64,000 nucleotides of DNA from Hyphomicrobiales bacterium (GTDB lineage: Bacteria > Pseudomonadota > Alphaproteobacteria > Rhizobiales > Rhizobiaceae): positions 160,223 to 224,222 of the forward strand of contig NVSG01000002.1 of NCBI GenBank assembly GCA_002401155.1, given 5' to 3'. This document shows, in pieces, positions 25,083-35,053 of this stretch. The stretch's first letter is position 1. Each line of letters begins with the position of its first letter. The position numbers and the translations under genes were made by a program. A model generated the notes under the pieces. That model had not been told where the DNA came from. It saw only the letters and a program-made list of their open reading frames with translations, and ran no database searches.

Positions 25083-27278
25083 TTAACCGGTTCGCGCGCG
25101 AGCCGGATTAGCTATGTCCAGCAATGTTTGGACCTCATTTGCCGGCATGGCTTTACCGTAAAAATATCCCTGTCCGTATGAGCCGCCAATGAGCTTGACC
25201 AGTTCATGGGTCTCGCCATCTTCGATGCCTTCGGCAACCGTATCAAGGTCAAGCTCGCGTGCGAGCGACAGGATTGAGCGAACAATTCTTTTGCTGACCG
25301 GATTATTGGTCATGGAATTGATGAAGGAGCGATCAATTTTCAGGCAATCGAGGCTGAATTCTCGCAGGTAATTCAGACCGGCATAGCCAGTGCCAAAATC
25401 ATCCAGCAAGACGCGAATACCCGATTCCCGCAGGTTTGAAATCACTTCTTTCGCGGTATCTAAATCTTGCAACAAAGCAGATTCGGTTACCTCAATTTCA
25501 AGCCGGGTCGGCAAGAATCCGCATTCTGAAAGAATGTTCATCAGTCTGACCGGCATGGTTGGATCGCAGATTTCCCCTGCAGAAACATTCAGGGCCAGCG
25601 TGGTGTCCTGTGACCAATCACGTCTTGCAAGGCAAGCACGTCTCAGCATGGACGCCGTAAATTCTTTCATCAAACCGAATTGTTCAATGACTGGTAAAAA
25701 CGTATCGGGAGCAACATTACCAAGTTCAGGGTGTTCCCAACGTGCCAGAATTTCAAATCCAGAAATTTTACCGGTTTTTAAATCAACTATTGGTTGGAAC
25801 CAGGGTTGGATTTCTTCATTTCGAACCGCACGGCGGGTTTGTTCTTCGAGCAAGGCACGGGTTTTGAGCTTTTTGCCCATCTCTTCTTCATATATTATCC
25901 AGTTGCCGCGACCGTTTTTCTTGACGTGATACATGGCAATATCAGCAGCACGGAATAGAGATTGCGCATTTTCCCCATGCTGAGGATAAAGAGAGATGCC
26001 GATGCTCGCTCCAATGTCAGCTTCAAAGCCATCTCCTCTAATTGTTTGTTTGATGGAATCGACTATTTTTTCTGCGATTGCTTCAACCTTTGCAACGATC
26101 CCTTGTCCGCTGTCATCATCCCTGACAATGACACCAAATTCATCGCCGCCGAGCCGAGCCACGGTAGACGTTTCTCCCAGCAGTTCTTCCAGCCGGTTGG
26201 CCACTTCGCAAATCGTTTGATCGCCCGCCTGATGGCCGTAAATATCATTGATTGGCTTGAAGCGATCCAGATCAAGCAGCAAGACAGCAAAACAACGGTC
26301 CGCATGTTCTGGTGAATTTATCAGGTATTCAAGTTCTTCAGAAAACACACGCCGGTTTGCAAGTTCAGTGAGTGGATCTTGTTTCGAAATTGCATCGGCA
26401 GTTTCGTGCGCCGCCTCTGTTTTTTTCTGGGCACGCTCAAGTTCTTCGAGGTGACGTTGATATGCTCTGGAAGTTTGTTCGGCTTTTTGTGCGTCAGCCT
26501 CCCTGATTTTTGTGATATCCACATCGGTTCCGGTCAAGCGCTTGGGGCGACCATCTTCGAACCATTCAACCACTCTGCCGCGGCTTAATATCCAGACCCA
26601 TTTACCGTCGCGGCGGCGTTCACGATATTCAAATGAAACTATTTTATCGCCGCTTGTGTGGTGTCGGGACAAATGTTTGCGTACCGATTCCAGATCATCG
26701 GGATGAAGCCGATTTTCCCAATCTTCACGTGTGTCGAAAATTTCTTCATCAACCGGGATGCCGCGAATACGTTTCCATTCATCAGAATAGAAACGTTCAT
26801 TCGTGGGTACATAATGATCCCAGACGCCGTGTTGAGCACCATCGACCGCGTTACGCCAAATACTTTCTCTATAGGTAAGTTTTACCTCATCCGTTTTTTC
26901 CGCGTCAACATTGATGATTTGGACCACATAACGAGGTTTTCTTGTAACTTCCAGACGTTTGGAGATCGAAATAATTCCCCAAAAATCCTCACCGTTACCG
27001 CATTTTAAATGGCGGGTGGAATCGCCCTGTTCCAGAGAAAGAGTATCACCGTCTTCGTCTGTATCACTCAGTAACAGATTGTCGCTTAAATGACTTCCAA
27101 CAATGCCTTTGCTTGCAATGCCCAACGTTTTTGAAAATGCACGATTTGCATAAACAATGCAAAACTCGTCATCACAAATTGCCGTAGCAATCGGTGCAGC
27201 ATCCATGATGATGGGCAAATCAATTAGAAAATTCGATGTTTTCGGCTTGTCACCGATTTTATTGTTCTTGGTGTTCAT
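25083..27278 (-). CDS. PAS-GGDEF-EAL cyclic-di-GMP signalling protein
   Basis: A 731-residue soluble protein. A PAS domain lies near residues 20-125 and a second PAS/PAC near 140-265 (GVWDHYVPTNERFYSDEWKR). These are followed by a coiled linker, GGDEF (about 377-381, no RxxD inhibition site) and a phosphodiesterase domain whose EAL signature reads EIL (GFEILARWEHP, near residue 508). The rest of the EAL site is intact: NVSAGE, DDFGTGYAGLNYL, KIDRSF and VAEGIE. EIL occurs in some active phosphodiesterases. The second PAS resembles those of the convergent neighbour, so the two genes are probably paralogous. Function in motility or surface growth is inferred from adjacent chemoreceptors. Confidence 0.92.
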   Translation of the reverse strand: MNTKNNKIGDKPKTSNFLIDLPIIMDAAPIATAICDDEFCIVYANRAFSKTLGIASKGIVGSHLSDNLLLSDTDEDGDTLSLEQGDSTRHLKCGNGEDFWGIISISKRLEVTRKPRYVVQIINVDAEKTDEVKLTYRESIWRNAVDGAQHGVWDHYVPTNERFYSDEWKRIRGIPVDEEIFDTREDWENRLHPDDLESVRKHLSRHHTSGDKIVSFEYRERRRDGKWVWILSRGRVVEWFEDGRPKRLTGTDVDITKIREADAQKAEQTSRAYQRHLEELERAQKKTEAAHETADAISKQDPLTELANRRVFSEELEYLINSPEHADRCFAVLLLDLDRFKPINDIYGHQAGDQTICEVANRLEELLGETSTVARLGGDEFGVIVRDDDSGQGIVAKVEAIAEKIVDSIKQTIRGDGFEADIGASIGISLYPQHGENAQSLFRAADIAMYHVKKNGRGNWIIYEEEMGKKLKTRALLEEQTRRAVRNEEIQPWFQPIVDLKTGKISGFEILARWEHPELGNVAPDTFLPVIEQFGLMKEFTASMLRRACLARRDWSQDTTLALNVSAGEICDPTMPVRLMNILSECGFLPTRLEIEVTESALLQDLDTAKEVISNLRESGIRVLLDDFGTGYAGLNYLREFSLDCLKIDRSFINSMTNNPVSKRIVRSILSLARELDLDTVAEGIEDGETHELVKLIGGSYGQGYFYGKAMPANEVQTLLDIANPARARTG

Positions 27279-27443
27279 CTATTGCGTCCTCTACCCGCGA
27301 CCGTAGTGGGAACATATTAATACCTTGATAAAACAGGGTAAATTAGGAAGGTTAACTGCCGTATACTTAACGAAAGAATAACCCCTAATCATTGCGAATA
27401 CTCTGGCAGGAAGAAATGGTAAGAAAACAAGGCTGACAAGGCG

Positions 27444-27471
27444 TTGACATGTTGCTGTCACAAGCTAGCAT
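27444..27471 (+). promoter_or_regulatory. Probable promoter of the nucleotidase gene
   Basis: A consensus TTGACA (27444-27449) followed after 16 bases by TAGCAT (27466-27471), 36 bases before the start codon. It lies in the 228-base divergent gap with the GGDEF-EAL gene. Confidence 0.45.
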
Positions 27472-27506
27472 TAATGGTTAATCGTTTAATTTTGTCAGGA
27501 GAAACC

Positions 27507-29513
27507 ATGAAAAAAACATCATCTAAAGACGCTCCCGTGGGGACATTTACCAACCCGGTTTTGTCGCGTCGCTTGTTTGTTGCAGGTGCTGCGGCAGCTT
27601 CTTCTATGATTATGCTGCACCCTTATTCCGTGATGGCCAAGGAAAATACAGCGCATCTGCGCATCATGGAAACAACCGATCTGCACGTACATGTGTTCCC
27701 GTATGATTACTATCGTGATCGCCCCAGCGATTCTGTCGGTCTGGCGCGCACAGCCGCTTTGTTCAAACAAATCAGGGATGAATCAACCAATTCTATGCTG
27801 ATCGATAACGGCGATTTCCTTCAGGGCAATCCGATGGGTGACTACATTGCCTATGAGCGCGGTATGAAAGAGGGTGATATGCATCCGGTGATCACCGCCA
27901 TGAACGCATTGGGTTTTGAGGCATCAACTTTCGGCAATCACGAATTTAACTACGGCCTCGACTTTCTGATGAAAGCCATTGGTGGCGCAAAATTCCCGGT
28001 GGTTTCAGCCAACATCGCCAAAGGCACTCTGGCTGCCAACCCTCGCGACGATAAAACCCTCGTCAAACCTTATGTGATCCTCAACAAGAAAATCATCGAC
28101 GGTGCTGGTGTCTCCCACGATATCAAAGTCGGTCTGATCGGCTTCGTCCCACCACAAATCATGAACTGGGACCGCCGCCATCTGGAAGGCAAGGTCAACA
28201 CCCGCGATATCGTAGAAACCGCGAAAGCCTATGTGCCGGAAATGAAAGAGGCCGGTGCTGATATCATCATCGCGCTTTGCCATTCAGGAATTGGCGACGC
28301 CAAATACACCGATGGCATGGAAAATGCGGCAATTCCTCTAGCCGAAGTAGAGGGCATCGACGCGCTTCTCACCGGTCACTCTCATCTGGTTTTCCCCGGT
28401 CCAAAATTCGAAGGTTTTGCCGGTCTCGACCATGAAAAAGGCACCATCCACGGCAAACCCGCCGCAATGGGCGGCTTCTGGGGTTCCCATATGGGCCTCG
28501 TCGATCTAATGCTTGAAAGAGACGGTGGCAAGTGGAAAATCATCAACTTCACCACCGAAGCGCGCAGCATCTATAAACGCGATGGCCGCAAATATATTCC
28601 GGTCGTGGAAAGCCAGCAATCGGTGCTCGACAGCGTTCAAAAAGAACATGATGCAACGCTCGCTTATGTACGCCGCTCGGTGGGTAAAACCTCTGCGCCG
28701 TTGCATTCCTATTTCGCGCTTGTAGCTGATGACCCATCAGTACAGATCGTTTCCAAAGCCCAGACTTGGTATATCACTGAAATGATGAAAGGCACTGAGT
28801 GGGAAAGCCTGCCGATCCTTTCAGCTGCTGCGCCATTTAAGGCCGGTGGCCGTGGTGGTCCAGATTATTATACCGATGTGCCCAAGGGCGATGTGGCGAT
28901 CAAGAACGTTTCTGATCTCTACCTCTATCCAAACACTGTGCGGGCCGTATTGATTACCGGTGCGCAGGTGAAGGACTGGCTGGAGCGTTCCGCCGGCATG
29001 TTCAACCAGATCGAAGCCGGCAAAGCCGATCAGGTTCTGCTCAATCCGAAATTCCCAAGCTATAATTTCGATATCATGGATGGGGTCACCTACAAGATCG
29101 ACCTCACCCAGCCATCGAAATTCGATACTAAAGGCAAGCTCATCAACAAGGATGCAAACCGCATCGTTGATTTGCAATTTGATGGCAAAGCAATCGATCC
29201 GGCACAAAAATTTGTGGTCGCCACCAATAATTACCGCGCTAGCGGCGGTGGCAAATTCCCCGGTACCGGCGATACGATCATCTTCGTTGCACCCGACACC
29301 AACCGCGACGTGATCGTGCGTTATATCGTCGATCAGGGAACCATCAACCCATCGGCCGATGGAAACTGGCAGTTTGCCCCGGCTGGCGGCGCAACGGTTC
29401 TGTTTGACACCGGACCAAAAGGCAAAGAGCACATGGCCGACGTCAAGGGTGTAAATATTGAGGAAGCTGGTGATGGTCCCGATGGTTTTGCCCGCTACCG
29501 CATAAAACTTTAG
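27507..29513 (+). CDS. cpdB: Exported 2',3'-cyclic-nucleotide 2'-phosphodiesterase / 3'-nucleotidase
   Basis: A 668-residue member of the UshA/CpdB 5'-nucleotidase family. It would hydrolyse 2',3'-cyclic nucleotides and 3'-nucleotides in the periplasm to recover nucleosides and phosphate. Metallophosphatase motifs are visible: [45 protein letters not shown] and [10 protein letters not shown], all within the first 310 residues. The C-terminal nucleotide-binding domain follows. The N terminus carries [19 protein letters not shown], a twin-arginine signal, so export is probably by Tat. The ATG at 27507 follows CAGGAGA; an upstream in-frame ATG at 27444 lies inside the proposed promoter. It ends just before the iol operon and is probably transcribed separately. 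Confidence 0.93.
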   Translation: MKKTSSKDAPVGTFTNPVLSRRLFVAGAAAASSMIMLHPYSVMAKENTAHLRIMETTDLHVHVFPYDYYRDRPSDSVGLARTAALFKQIRDESTNSMLIDNGDFLQGNPMGDYIAYERGMKEGDMHPVITAMNALGFEASTFGNHEFNYGLDFLMKAIGGAKFPVVSANIAKGTLAANPRDDKTLVKPYVILNKKIIDGAGVSHDIKVGLIGFVPPQIMNWDRRHLEGKVNTRDIVETAKAYVPEMKEAGADIIIALCHSGIGDAKYTDGMENAAIPLAEVEGIDALLTGHSHLVFPGPKFEGFAGLDHEKGTIHGKPAAMGGFWGSHMGLVDLMLERDGGKWKIINFTTEARSIYKRDGRKYIPVVESQQSVLDSVQKEHDATLAYVRRSVGKTSAPLHSYFALVADDPSVQIVSKAQTWYITEMMKGTEWESLPILSAAAPFKAGGRGGPDYYTDVPKGDVAIKNVSDLYLYPNTVRAVLITGAQVKDWLERSAGMFNQIEAGKADQVLLNPKFPSYNFDIMDGVTYKIDLTQPSKFDTKGKLINKDANRIVDLQFDGKAIDPAQKFVVATNNYRASGGGKFPGTGDTIIFVAPDTNRDVIVRYIVDQGTINPSADGNWQFAPAGGATVLFDTGPKGKEHMADVKGVNIEEAGDGPDGFARYRIKL

Positions 29514-29530
29514 GGTCTAGACCCCTAGAC
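29513..29530. promoter_or_regulatory. Nested palindromes before iolC, candidate operator
   Basis: GGGTCTAGACCC (29513-29524) is a perfect 12-bp palindrome. It overlaps GTCTAG-ACCC-CTAGAC (29515-29530), a second perfect inverted repeat. They sit at the cpdB stop and 75-90 bases upstream of iolC, where an operator for the inositol operon would be expected. No regulator gene lies nearby to match it with. Confidence 0.35.
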
Positions 29531-29551
29531 ATTTAGAGTAACAATAATATT

Positions 29552-29589
29552 AGATTAGGGCGGCGCAAGAAAATGCGCCGCCCTAATCT
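29552..29589 (+). terminator. Strong 16-bp hairpin between cpdB and iolC
   Basis: AGATTAGGGCGGCGCA (29552-29567) pairs perfectly with 29574-29589 around an AGAAAA loop. It is followed only by TATGAGG, so it lacks a U-tract. It could be a cpdB terminator or mRNA stabiliser. If the iol promoter lies upstream, it would also be a leader hairpin immediately before the iolC ribosome site. Confidence 0.6.
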
Positions 29590-29604
29590 TATGAGGTGTA
29601 GAGT

Positions 29605-31509
29605 TTGACAAAACTGGATGTAATTACGATCGGGCGCAGCTCGGTAGATTTATATGGTGGCCAAGTCGGAGGCCGCCTTGAGGATATGGCATCCTTCCAA
29701 AAATACATCGGCGGTTCCCCCACCAATATGGCGGCAGGAACAGCAAGACTTGGTCTCAAATCCGCTCTGATCACAAGGGTAGGTGATGAGCCCATGGGCC
29801 GTTTCATCCGTGAAGAATTACAAGCCGGTGGCGTAGATGTTCGCGGTGTCAAAACCGACCCGGAACGGCTAACCGCATTAGTGCTTTTGGGAATACGTGA
29901 TCAGGAACAATTCCCGCTGATTTTCTACCGCGAGAACTGTGCCGATATGGCGATCTGCGAAGATGATATCGATCCCGATTTCATCGCCGAGGCCAGATGC
30001 GTCACCGCAACGGGCACACATCTAAGCAATCCGCAAACAGAAGCAGCCGTCCTCAAAGCATTGAAACTCGCGCGCGGCAACGGTGCTTTAACCGCGCTCG
30101 ATATCGACTATCGCCCAAACCTGTGGGGCCTTTCCGGCCATGGCGACGGCGAAAACCGCTTCATCGAATCCGATGCGGTGACAGAAAAACTGCAATCGAT
30201 TTTGCATCTGTTCGATCTGATCGTTGGAACTGAAGAAGAATTCCACATCGCAGGCGGAACCACAGACACATTGCAAGCATTGCGAAATGTGCGGAAAAAA
30301 TCCAGCGCAATTCTGGTCTGCAAACGCGGCCCAATGGGTGCCTCTGCCTTCGAGGGAGATATCCCGGATTCACTCGACGACGGCATGTCCGGCCCCGGCT
30401 TTCCCATCGAAGTTTTCAATGTGCTGGGCGCAGGCGATGGTTTCATGTCTGGCCTCCTCACAGGTTGGCTAACAGGCGAAGACTGGCCCACCGCGCTAAA
30501 ATTCGCCAATGCTTGTGGCGCACTAGCTGTTTCACGCCACGGTTGCGCCCCTGCATACCCAAGCCGTGAAGAACTCGATTTTTTCCTAAAGCGCGGTGTG
30601 ATACGCCCGGACTTGCGCAACGATGCAGAACTCGAACAAATCCACTGGTCCACCAATCGGCGACATGACTGGCCGGAACTGAAAGTCTTTGCTTTCGACC
30701 ACCGAAGCCAATTGGAAGAAATCGCCGATGCAGAAGGGGCCGACCACGACCGCATTGGCGAGTTTAAACTGCTCTGCCTCAAAGCCGCAAAACAAGTTGC
30801 AAATGGCCAAAGCGGATACGGCATTCTATGTGATAGCCGCTTGGGGCAAGATGCGCTTTTTGAAGCAACGGACAGCGGATTATGGATTGGACGACCGGTC
30901 GAATACCCTGCATCGCGACCATTGCAACTGGAAATTGGACCGGATTTAGGAACGGATTTATCCTACTGGCCATTGGAGCAAGTGGTCAAAGTTTTGTGCT
31001 TCTATCATCCCGACGACGACGATGATGAGATGAAAGCAAAACAGGAAGAAACCATCATCCGCCTAGCCGATGCTGCACGTTCCAACCGTCTGGAATTTCT
31101 GCTGGAAGTAATCCCGTCAAAGGTCGCTGATTGCGATGATGATACTACCGCAAAAATCATCGAACGTTTTTACTCCCTCGGCGTTTATCCCGATTGGTGG
31201 AAGCTCGAACCATTGAAATCAGAAGCTGCGTGGCGCAATGCTGTTGAGGCAATTGAACGCCATGATATGCACACACGCGGCATCGTTGTTCTTGGTCTCG
31301 ATGCACCCGAAGAGGAGTTGCAGGCAAGTTTTGCGCTGGCAGCAAAATTTGATCTGGTAAAAGGTTTTGCCATCGGCAGAACAATATTTGCTGAAGTCGC
31401 AAAAGCATGGTTCACTGGCAAAGTTGATGACAAACAGGCCGTTGAACAAATGGCAAAAAAATACGCAAGTCTTTGCGAGGGCTGGCAGTCAGTCCGAAAT
31501 AAAGGATAA
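29605..31509 (+). CDS. iolC: Bifunctional 5-dehydro-2-deoxygluconokinase / DUF2090 aldolase-like protein IolC
   Basis: A 634-residue two-domain protein. Residues 1-330 are a PfkB-type sugar kinase (IGRSSVDLYGGQVGG near the start and the catalytic GAGDGFMSGLLTGWLTG near residue 275) that phosphorylates 5-dehydro-2-deoxy-D-gluconate in myo-inositol breakdown. Residues 340-634 are a DUF2090 domain, which resembles class I aldolases and probably cleaves the phosphorylated product, replacing a separate IolJ (inference from known fused proteins). The start is TTG, with GAGGTG upstream; no in-frame ATG fits. It is the first gene of iolC-iolD-iolE-iolB-iolG. Confidence 0.93.
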   Translation: MTKLDVITIGRSSVDLYGGQVGGRLEDMASFQKYIGGSPTNMAAGTARLGLKSALITRVGDEPMGRFIREELQAGGVDVRGVKTDPERLTALVLLGIRDQEQFPLIFYRENCADMAICEDDIDPDFIAEARCVTATGTHLSNPQTEAAVLKALKLARGNGALTALDIDYRPNLWGLSGHGDGENRFIESDAVTEKLQSILHLFDLIVGTEEEFHIAGGTTDTLQALRNVRKKSSAILVCKRGPMGASAFEGDIPDSLDDGMSGPGFPIEVFNVLGAGDGFMSGLLTGWLTGEDWPTALKFANACGALAVSRHGCAPAYPSREELDFFLKRGVIRPDLRNDAELEQIHWSTNRRHDWPELKVFAFDHRSQLEEIADAEGADHDRIGEFKLLCLKAAKQVANGQSGYGILCDSRLGQDALFEATDSGLWIGRPVEYPASRPLQLEIGPDLGTDLSYWPLEQVVKVLCFYHPDDDDDEMKAKQEETIIRLADAARSNRLEFLLEVIPSKVADCDDDTTAKIIERFYSLGVYPDWWKLEPLKSEAAWRNAVEAIERHDMHTRGIVVLGLDAPEEELQASFALAAKFDLVKGFAIGRTIFAEVAKAWFTGKVDDKQAVEQMAKKYASLCEGWQSVRNKG

Positions 31510-31514
31510 CCAAA

Positions 31515-33335
31515 ATGGCGACAATCCGTTTGACCGCATCACAAGCAATGGTGCGATATCTTAGTGTGCAAATGAACGAGGATGGCGTGCCATTTCTGGC
31601 GGGTATCTGGGCGATTTTTGGACACGGGAATGTGGCTGGTCTCGGCGAAGCTTTGCATGCCATTGGCGATGATTTCCCCACATGGCGCGGTCACAATGAA
31701 CAGGCAATTGCTCATGCAGCAATCGCCTATGGCAAGGCCAATAACCGCCGCCGCGCGATGGCTGTCACCACCTCCATCGGTCCCGGTGCCACCAACATGG
31801 TCACAGCCGCAGCCCTTGCTCACGTTAATCGGTTGCCCCTGTTGCTTATCCCAGGCGACGTATTTGCCAACCGCGCCCCCGACCCTGTTTTGCAGCAGGT
31901 AGAGAGCTTCGACGATGGCACCATCAGCGCCAATGATTGTTTCAAACCCGTAAGCAAATATTTCGATCGCATCACCCGCCCCGAGCAATTGTTGACCGCA
32001 CTACCAAGGGCATTTGCAACCATGACAGACCCGGCAGATTGCGGCCCGGTAACGCTGGCCTTTTGTCAGGATGTACAGACCGAGGCTTATGATTGGCCGG
32101 AAGAATTCTTCGAACCAAAAGTCTGGGGCCTGCGCCGACAACGCCCGGATGCACGCGAACTAGAAGCCGCAATTGAAGCCATTAAATCAGCAAAAAACCC
32201 GCTAATAATCGCAGGCGGCGGTGTACTTTATTCCGGCGCTTGTGACGTGCTTTTGGCCTTCGCCGAAAAACATCAAATACCCGTATGCGAAACGCAGGCC
32301 GGTAAATCCTCCATGCCTTGGGACCATCCATTGAACCTCGGTTCCGTCGGAGTAACCGGTGCCAGCAGTGCCAATGCAATTGCCGAGAAGTCCGATTTGA
32401 TCATTGGCATCGGTACAAGATTTCAGGATTTTACCACAGGTAGTTGGACATTGTTTAAGAATCCAGATTGCAGAATTCTGGCACTCAACGTGACCAGTTT
32501 CGACAGCCACAAAGCAAATGCCTTGCCGCTGGTTTGCGATGCAAGAACAGGACTGGAAGAACTCACCGCCACTCTCGGAAATCACAAAGCACCTGCACCG
32601 GATGCATCCTTGAAAACAGACTGGATGGCATCCGTCGATGCCGCAACTTCTGCCCCCTCCGGCAATGATTTGTCATCAGATGCACAGGTTATCGGTGCCG
32701 TCCAGCGCAGTATGGATGACGACGCCATATTGGTTAGCGCGTCCGGCGGACTGCCCGGCGAATTACACAAATTATGGAAAGCTGCCAAACCCAATGGCTA
32801 TCACATGGACTACGGCTATTCCTGCATGGGTTACGAAATCGCCGGTGCCGTGGGCGTGAAAATGGCTCATCCAAATCGCGAAGTCGTCGTCATGCTTGGC
32901 GATGGTTCTTATATGATGATGAATTCCGAGCTTGCGACATCCGTCATGCTGGGCACAAAAATCATCTGCATCATTCTCGATAATCGCGGCTTTGGCTGTA
33001 TCAACCGTTTGCAAATGGCCACCGGTGGCGAGAATTTCAACAACCTGCTGGATGATGCCCGTCACGTGGAAACAAGCAATATCGATTTCGCCGCCCACGC
33101 AGCATCGATGGGCGCAGCCTCCGAAAAAGTGAATTCCATCGAAGAGCTAGAAGAAGCAATGAAGCGTGCCTGCGCGTCGGAAATCTCCTATGCCATTGTC
33201 ATCGATACAGACCCGCTGATTACCACCGAGGCCGGTGGCCATTGGTGGGATGTGGCTGTGCCAGAAGTCTCGACCCGTCCGCAAGTGAACGCCGCTCGTG
33301 CCGACTATGAAAACCATCTGAAAGAAAAGAAATGA
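31515..33335 (+). CDS. iolD: 3D-(3,5/4)-trihydroxycyclohexane-1,2-dione acylhydrolase
   Basis: IolD is a thiamine-diphosphate-dependent hydrolase that opens the ring of the inositol intermediate to 5-deoxy-glucuronate. The 606 residues contain the ThDP-family Glu region ([18 protein letters not shown] near residue 57) and the cofactor-binding segment [17 protein letters not shown] near residue 465. Length and order match known IolD proteins. It starts five bases after iolC with an AAGGA site, and its stop overlaps the iolE start by four bases (ATGA). Confidence 0.95.
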   Translation: MATIRLTASQAMVRYLSVQMNEDGVPFLAGIWAIFGHGNVAGLGEALHAIGDDFPTWRGHNEQAIAHAAIAYGKANNRRRAMAVTTSIGPGATNMVTAAALAHVNRLPLLLIPGDVFANRAPDPVLQQVESFDDGTISANDCFKPVSKYFDRITRPEQLLTALPRAFATMTDPADCGPVTLAFCQDVQTEAYDWPEEFFEPKVWGLRRQRPDARELEAAIEAIKSAKNPLIIAGGGVLYSGACDVLLAFAEKHQIPVCETQAGKSSMPWDHPLNLGSVGVTGASSANAIAEKSDLIIGIGTRFQDFTTGSWTLFKNPDCRILALNVTSFDSHKANALPLVCDARTGLEELTATLGNHKAPAPDASLKTDWMASVDAATSAPSGNDLSSDAQVIGAVQRSMDDDAILVSASGGLPGELHKLWKAAKPNGYHMDYGYSCMGYEIAGAVGVKMAHPNREVVVMLGDGSYMMMNSELATSVMLGTKIICIILDNRGFGCINRLQMATGGENFNNLLDDARHVETSNIDFAAHAASMGAASEKVNSIEELEEAMKRACASEISYAIVIDTDPLITTEAGGHWWDVAVPEVSTRPQVNAARADYENHLKEKK

Positions 33336-34243
33336 TCAAATACGGCACAAACCCCATCGCATGGTCAAACGATGATGACCAGACACTCGGTGCTGATATC
33401 CCTCTTGAACAGTGCCTACGCGAAGCCGGTGAGATCGGCTTTGACGGCATCGAAAAGGGTCACAAAATGCCTACCGAGCCGGAAGCCTTGCGCGCGGTGC
33501 TTGAGCCACATGGTTTGCAATTCATCTCCGGCTGGCATTCTCTAAACTTGCTGACCCATTCTGTTGAAGACGAGAAGAGGGCAATCCAGCCCCATCTCGA
33601 TTTACTAAAAGCCATGGGATGCAAGGTCTGCATCGTTTGCGAAACTTCCAATGCCATCCATGGCGATGATGATTGCGCCCTGTCGCAAAGCCCCGTCCTG
33701 CCCGAAAACAAGTGGATCGAATTCGGCGCGGCAGTAGAAGCAATTGCCAAGTTCTGCGAAGGGCAGGACATCATGCTGGTCTACCATCACCACATGGGCA
33801 CTATCGTCGAAACCGAAGTCGAGATTGATGCGTTCATGGCGAATACAGGGCCTGCAACAAAGCTGCTGCTCGACACTGGTCATGCATGGTTTGGCGGCTC
33901 CGATCCAGCTGCGCTGGCCGAGAACTATATGGACCGCGTAAGCCATCTGCATGCAAAAAATGTACGTCCAGATATCCGCACCGAAGTTGAAGAAAATGGC
34001 CTGTCTTTTCTCGAAGGCGTACGCCGGGGCGTTTTCACTGTGCCCGGTGATCCCGAAGGCGGCGTCGATTTTGAGCCGGTTTTGAAAATCGCAGCCAATC
34101 ACAGTTATGAAGGCTGGTTGGTGATTGAAGCCGAGCAAGATCCAGCTGTAAGAAATCCGCTAGAATATCAAACCATGGGGTTAAAGGCCCTGAAGGAAAT
34201 GGCCCGCTCAGCTGGTCTTGATAAGGGAGAAGAAAATGCCTGA
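33332..34243 (+). CDS. iolE: Myo-inosose-2 dehydratase
   Basis: IolE dehydrates scyllo-inosose to the trihydroxycyclohexane dione that IolD hydrolyses. The 303 residues form a xylose-isomerase-like TIM barrel. Metal-site residues are visible in [18 protein letters not shown] (about 150) and [12 protein letters not shown] (about 177), with [10 protein letters not shown] near 206 and LVIEAEQDP near 270. Translation is probably coupled at both ends: ATGA overlap with iolD and an 8-base overlap with iolB. Confidence 0.95.
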   Translation: MIKYGTNPIAWSNDDDQTLGADIPLEQCLREAGEIGFDGIEKGHKMPTEPEALRAVLEPHGLQFISGWHSLNLLTHSVEDEKRAIQPHLDLLKAMGCKVCIVCETSNAIHGDDDCALSQSPVLPENKWIEFGAAVEAIAKFCEGQDIMLVYHHHMGTIVETEVEIDAFMANTGPATKLLLDTGHAWFGGSDPAALAENYMDRVSHLHAKNVRPDIRTEVEENGLSFLEGVRRGVFTVPGDPEGGVDFEPVLKIAANHSYEGWLVIEAEQDPAVRNPLEYQTMGLKALKEMARSAGLDKGEENA

Positions 34244-35045
34244 TCTATTGCGCAAAGCCTCCGGTACATCCGGCAAGGTACACGATATTACACCGGAAAG
34301 TGCTGGCTGGTCCTATGTAGGTTTTGGCCTCTATCATCTCAAGCCCGGTGAAAAAGCCAGCGAATCTACCGGTGATAAAGAAGTGATCCTCATGCTGGTT
34401 GAAGGCAAGGCCGAAATCAGCGGCGCAAGCAAAGACTTCGGTGAATTGGGCGATCGTATGAACGTCTTCGAACGCACGCCGCCCCATTGCGTCTATGTGC
34501 CAAATGATTCGGATTGGCAGGCCACTGCAACGACCAATTGCACATTGGCTGTTTGCGCAGCACCCGGCATGGGAGGCCATGAGGCGCAAATCATCGGGCC
34601 TGCGGGCATCGCTTTGGAAGAGCGCGGCAAGGGTGCGAACACCCGCTTCATCCACAATATCGCCATGGAAAATCGCGATGTGGCCGACAGTCTATTGGTG
34701 ACCGAAGTGTTCACGCCGCAGGGCAATTGGTCGTCCTATCCACCGCACCGCCATGACGAGGATAATTTCCCCGATATGACCTATCTGGAAGAGACCTATT
34801 ATCATCGATTGAACCCGGAAACCGGCTTCGGTTTCCAGCGTGTTTTCACCGAAGATGGCGAACTTGATGAGACCATGGCAGTCTCATCCGGTGATGTGGT
34901 GCTGGTGCCAAAGGGCCATCATCCATGCGGCGCACCTTATGGCTATGAAATGTATTATCTCAATGTTATGGCAGGGCCATTGCGCAAATGGCGGTTTAAA
35001 AATCACCCCGACCATGACTGGATTTTCCAGCGCGATAGTAAGTAG
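34236..35045 (+). CDS. iolB: 5-deoxy-glucuronate isomerase
   Basis: IolB isomerises 5-deoxy-glucuronate to 5-dehydro-2-deoxygluconate, the substrate of IolC. The 269-residue protein is a double cupin, with the metal-binding segment [21 protein letters not shown] in the second half and a later [23 protein letters not shown]. The ATG at 34236 follows AGGGAGAAG; an in-frame ATG at 34218 would extend the overlap with iolE and lacks a better site. Eight bases separate iolB from iolG. Confidence 0.94.
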   Translation: MPDLLRKASGTSGKVHDITPESAGWSYVGFGLYHLKPGEKASESTGDKEVILMLVEGKAEISGASKDFGELGDRMNVFERTPPHCVYVPNDSDWQATATTNCTLAVCAAPGMGGHEAQIIGPAGIALEERGKGANTRFIHNIAMENRDVADSLLVTEVFTPQGNWSSYPPHRHDEDNFPDMTYLEETYYHRLNPETGFGFQRVFTEDGELDETMAVSSGDVVLVPKGHHPCGAPYGYEMYYLNVMAGPLRKWRFKNHPDHDWIFQRDSK

Positions 35046-35053
35046 GAAAACGT

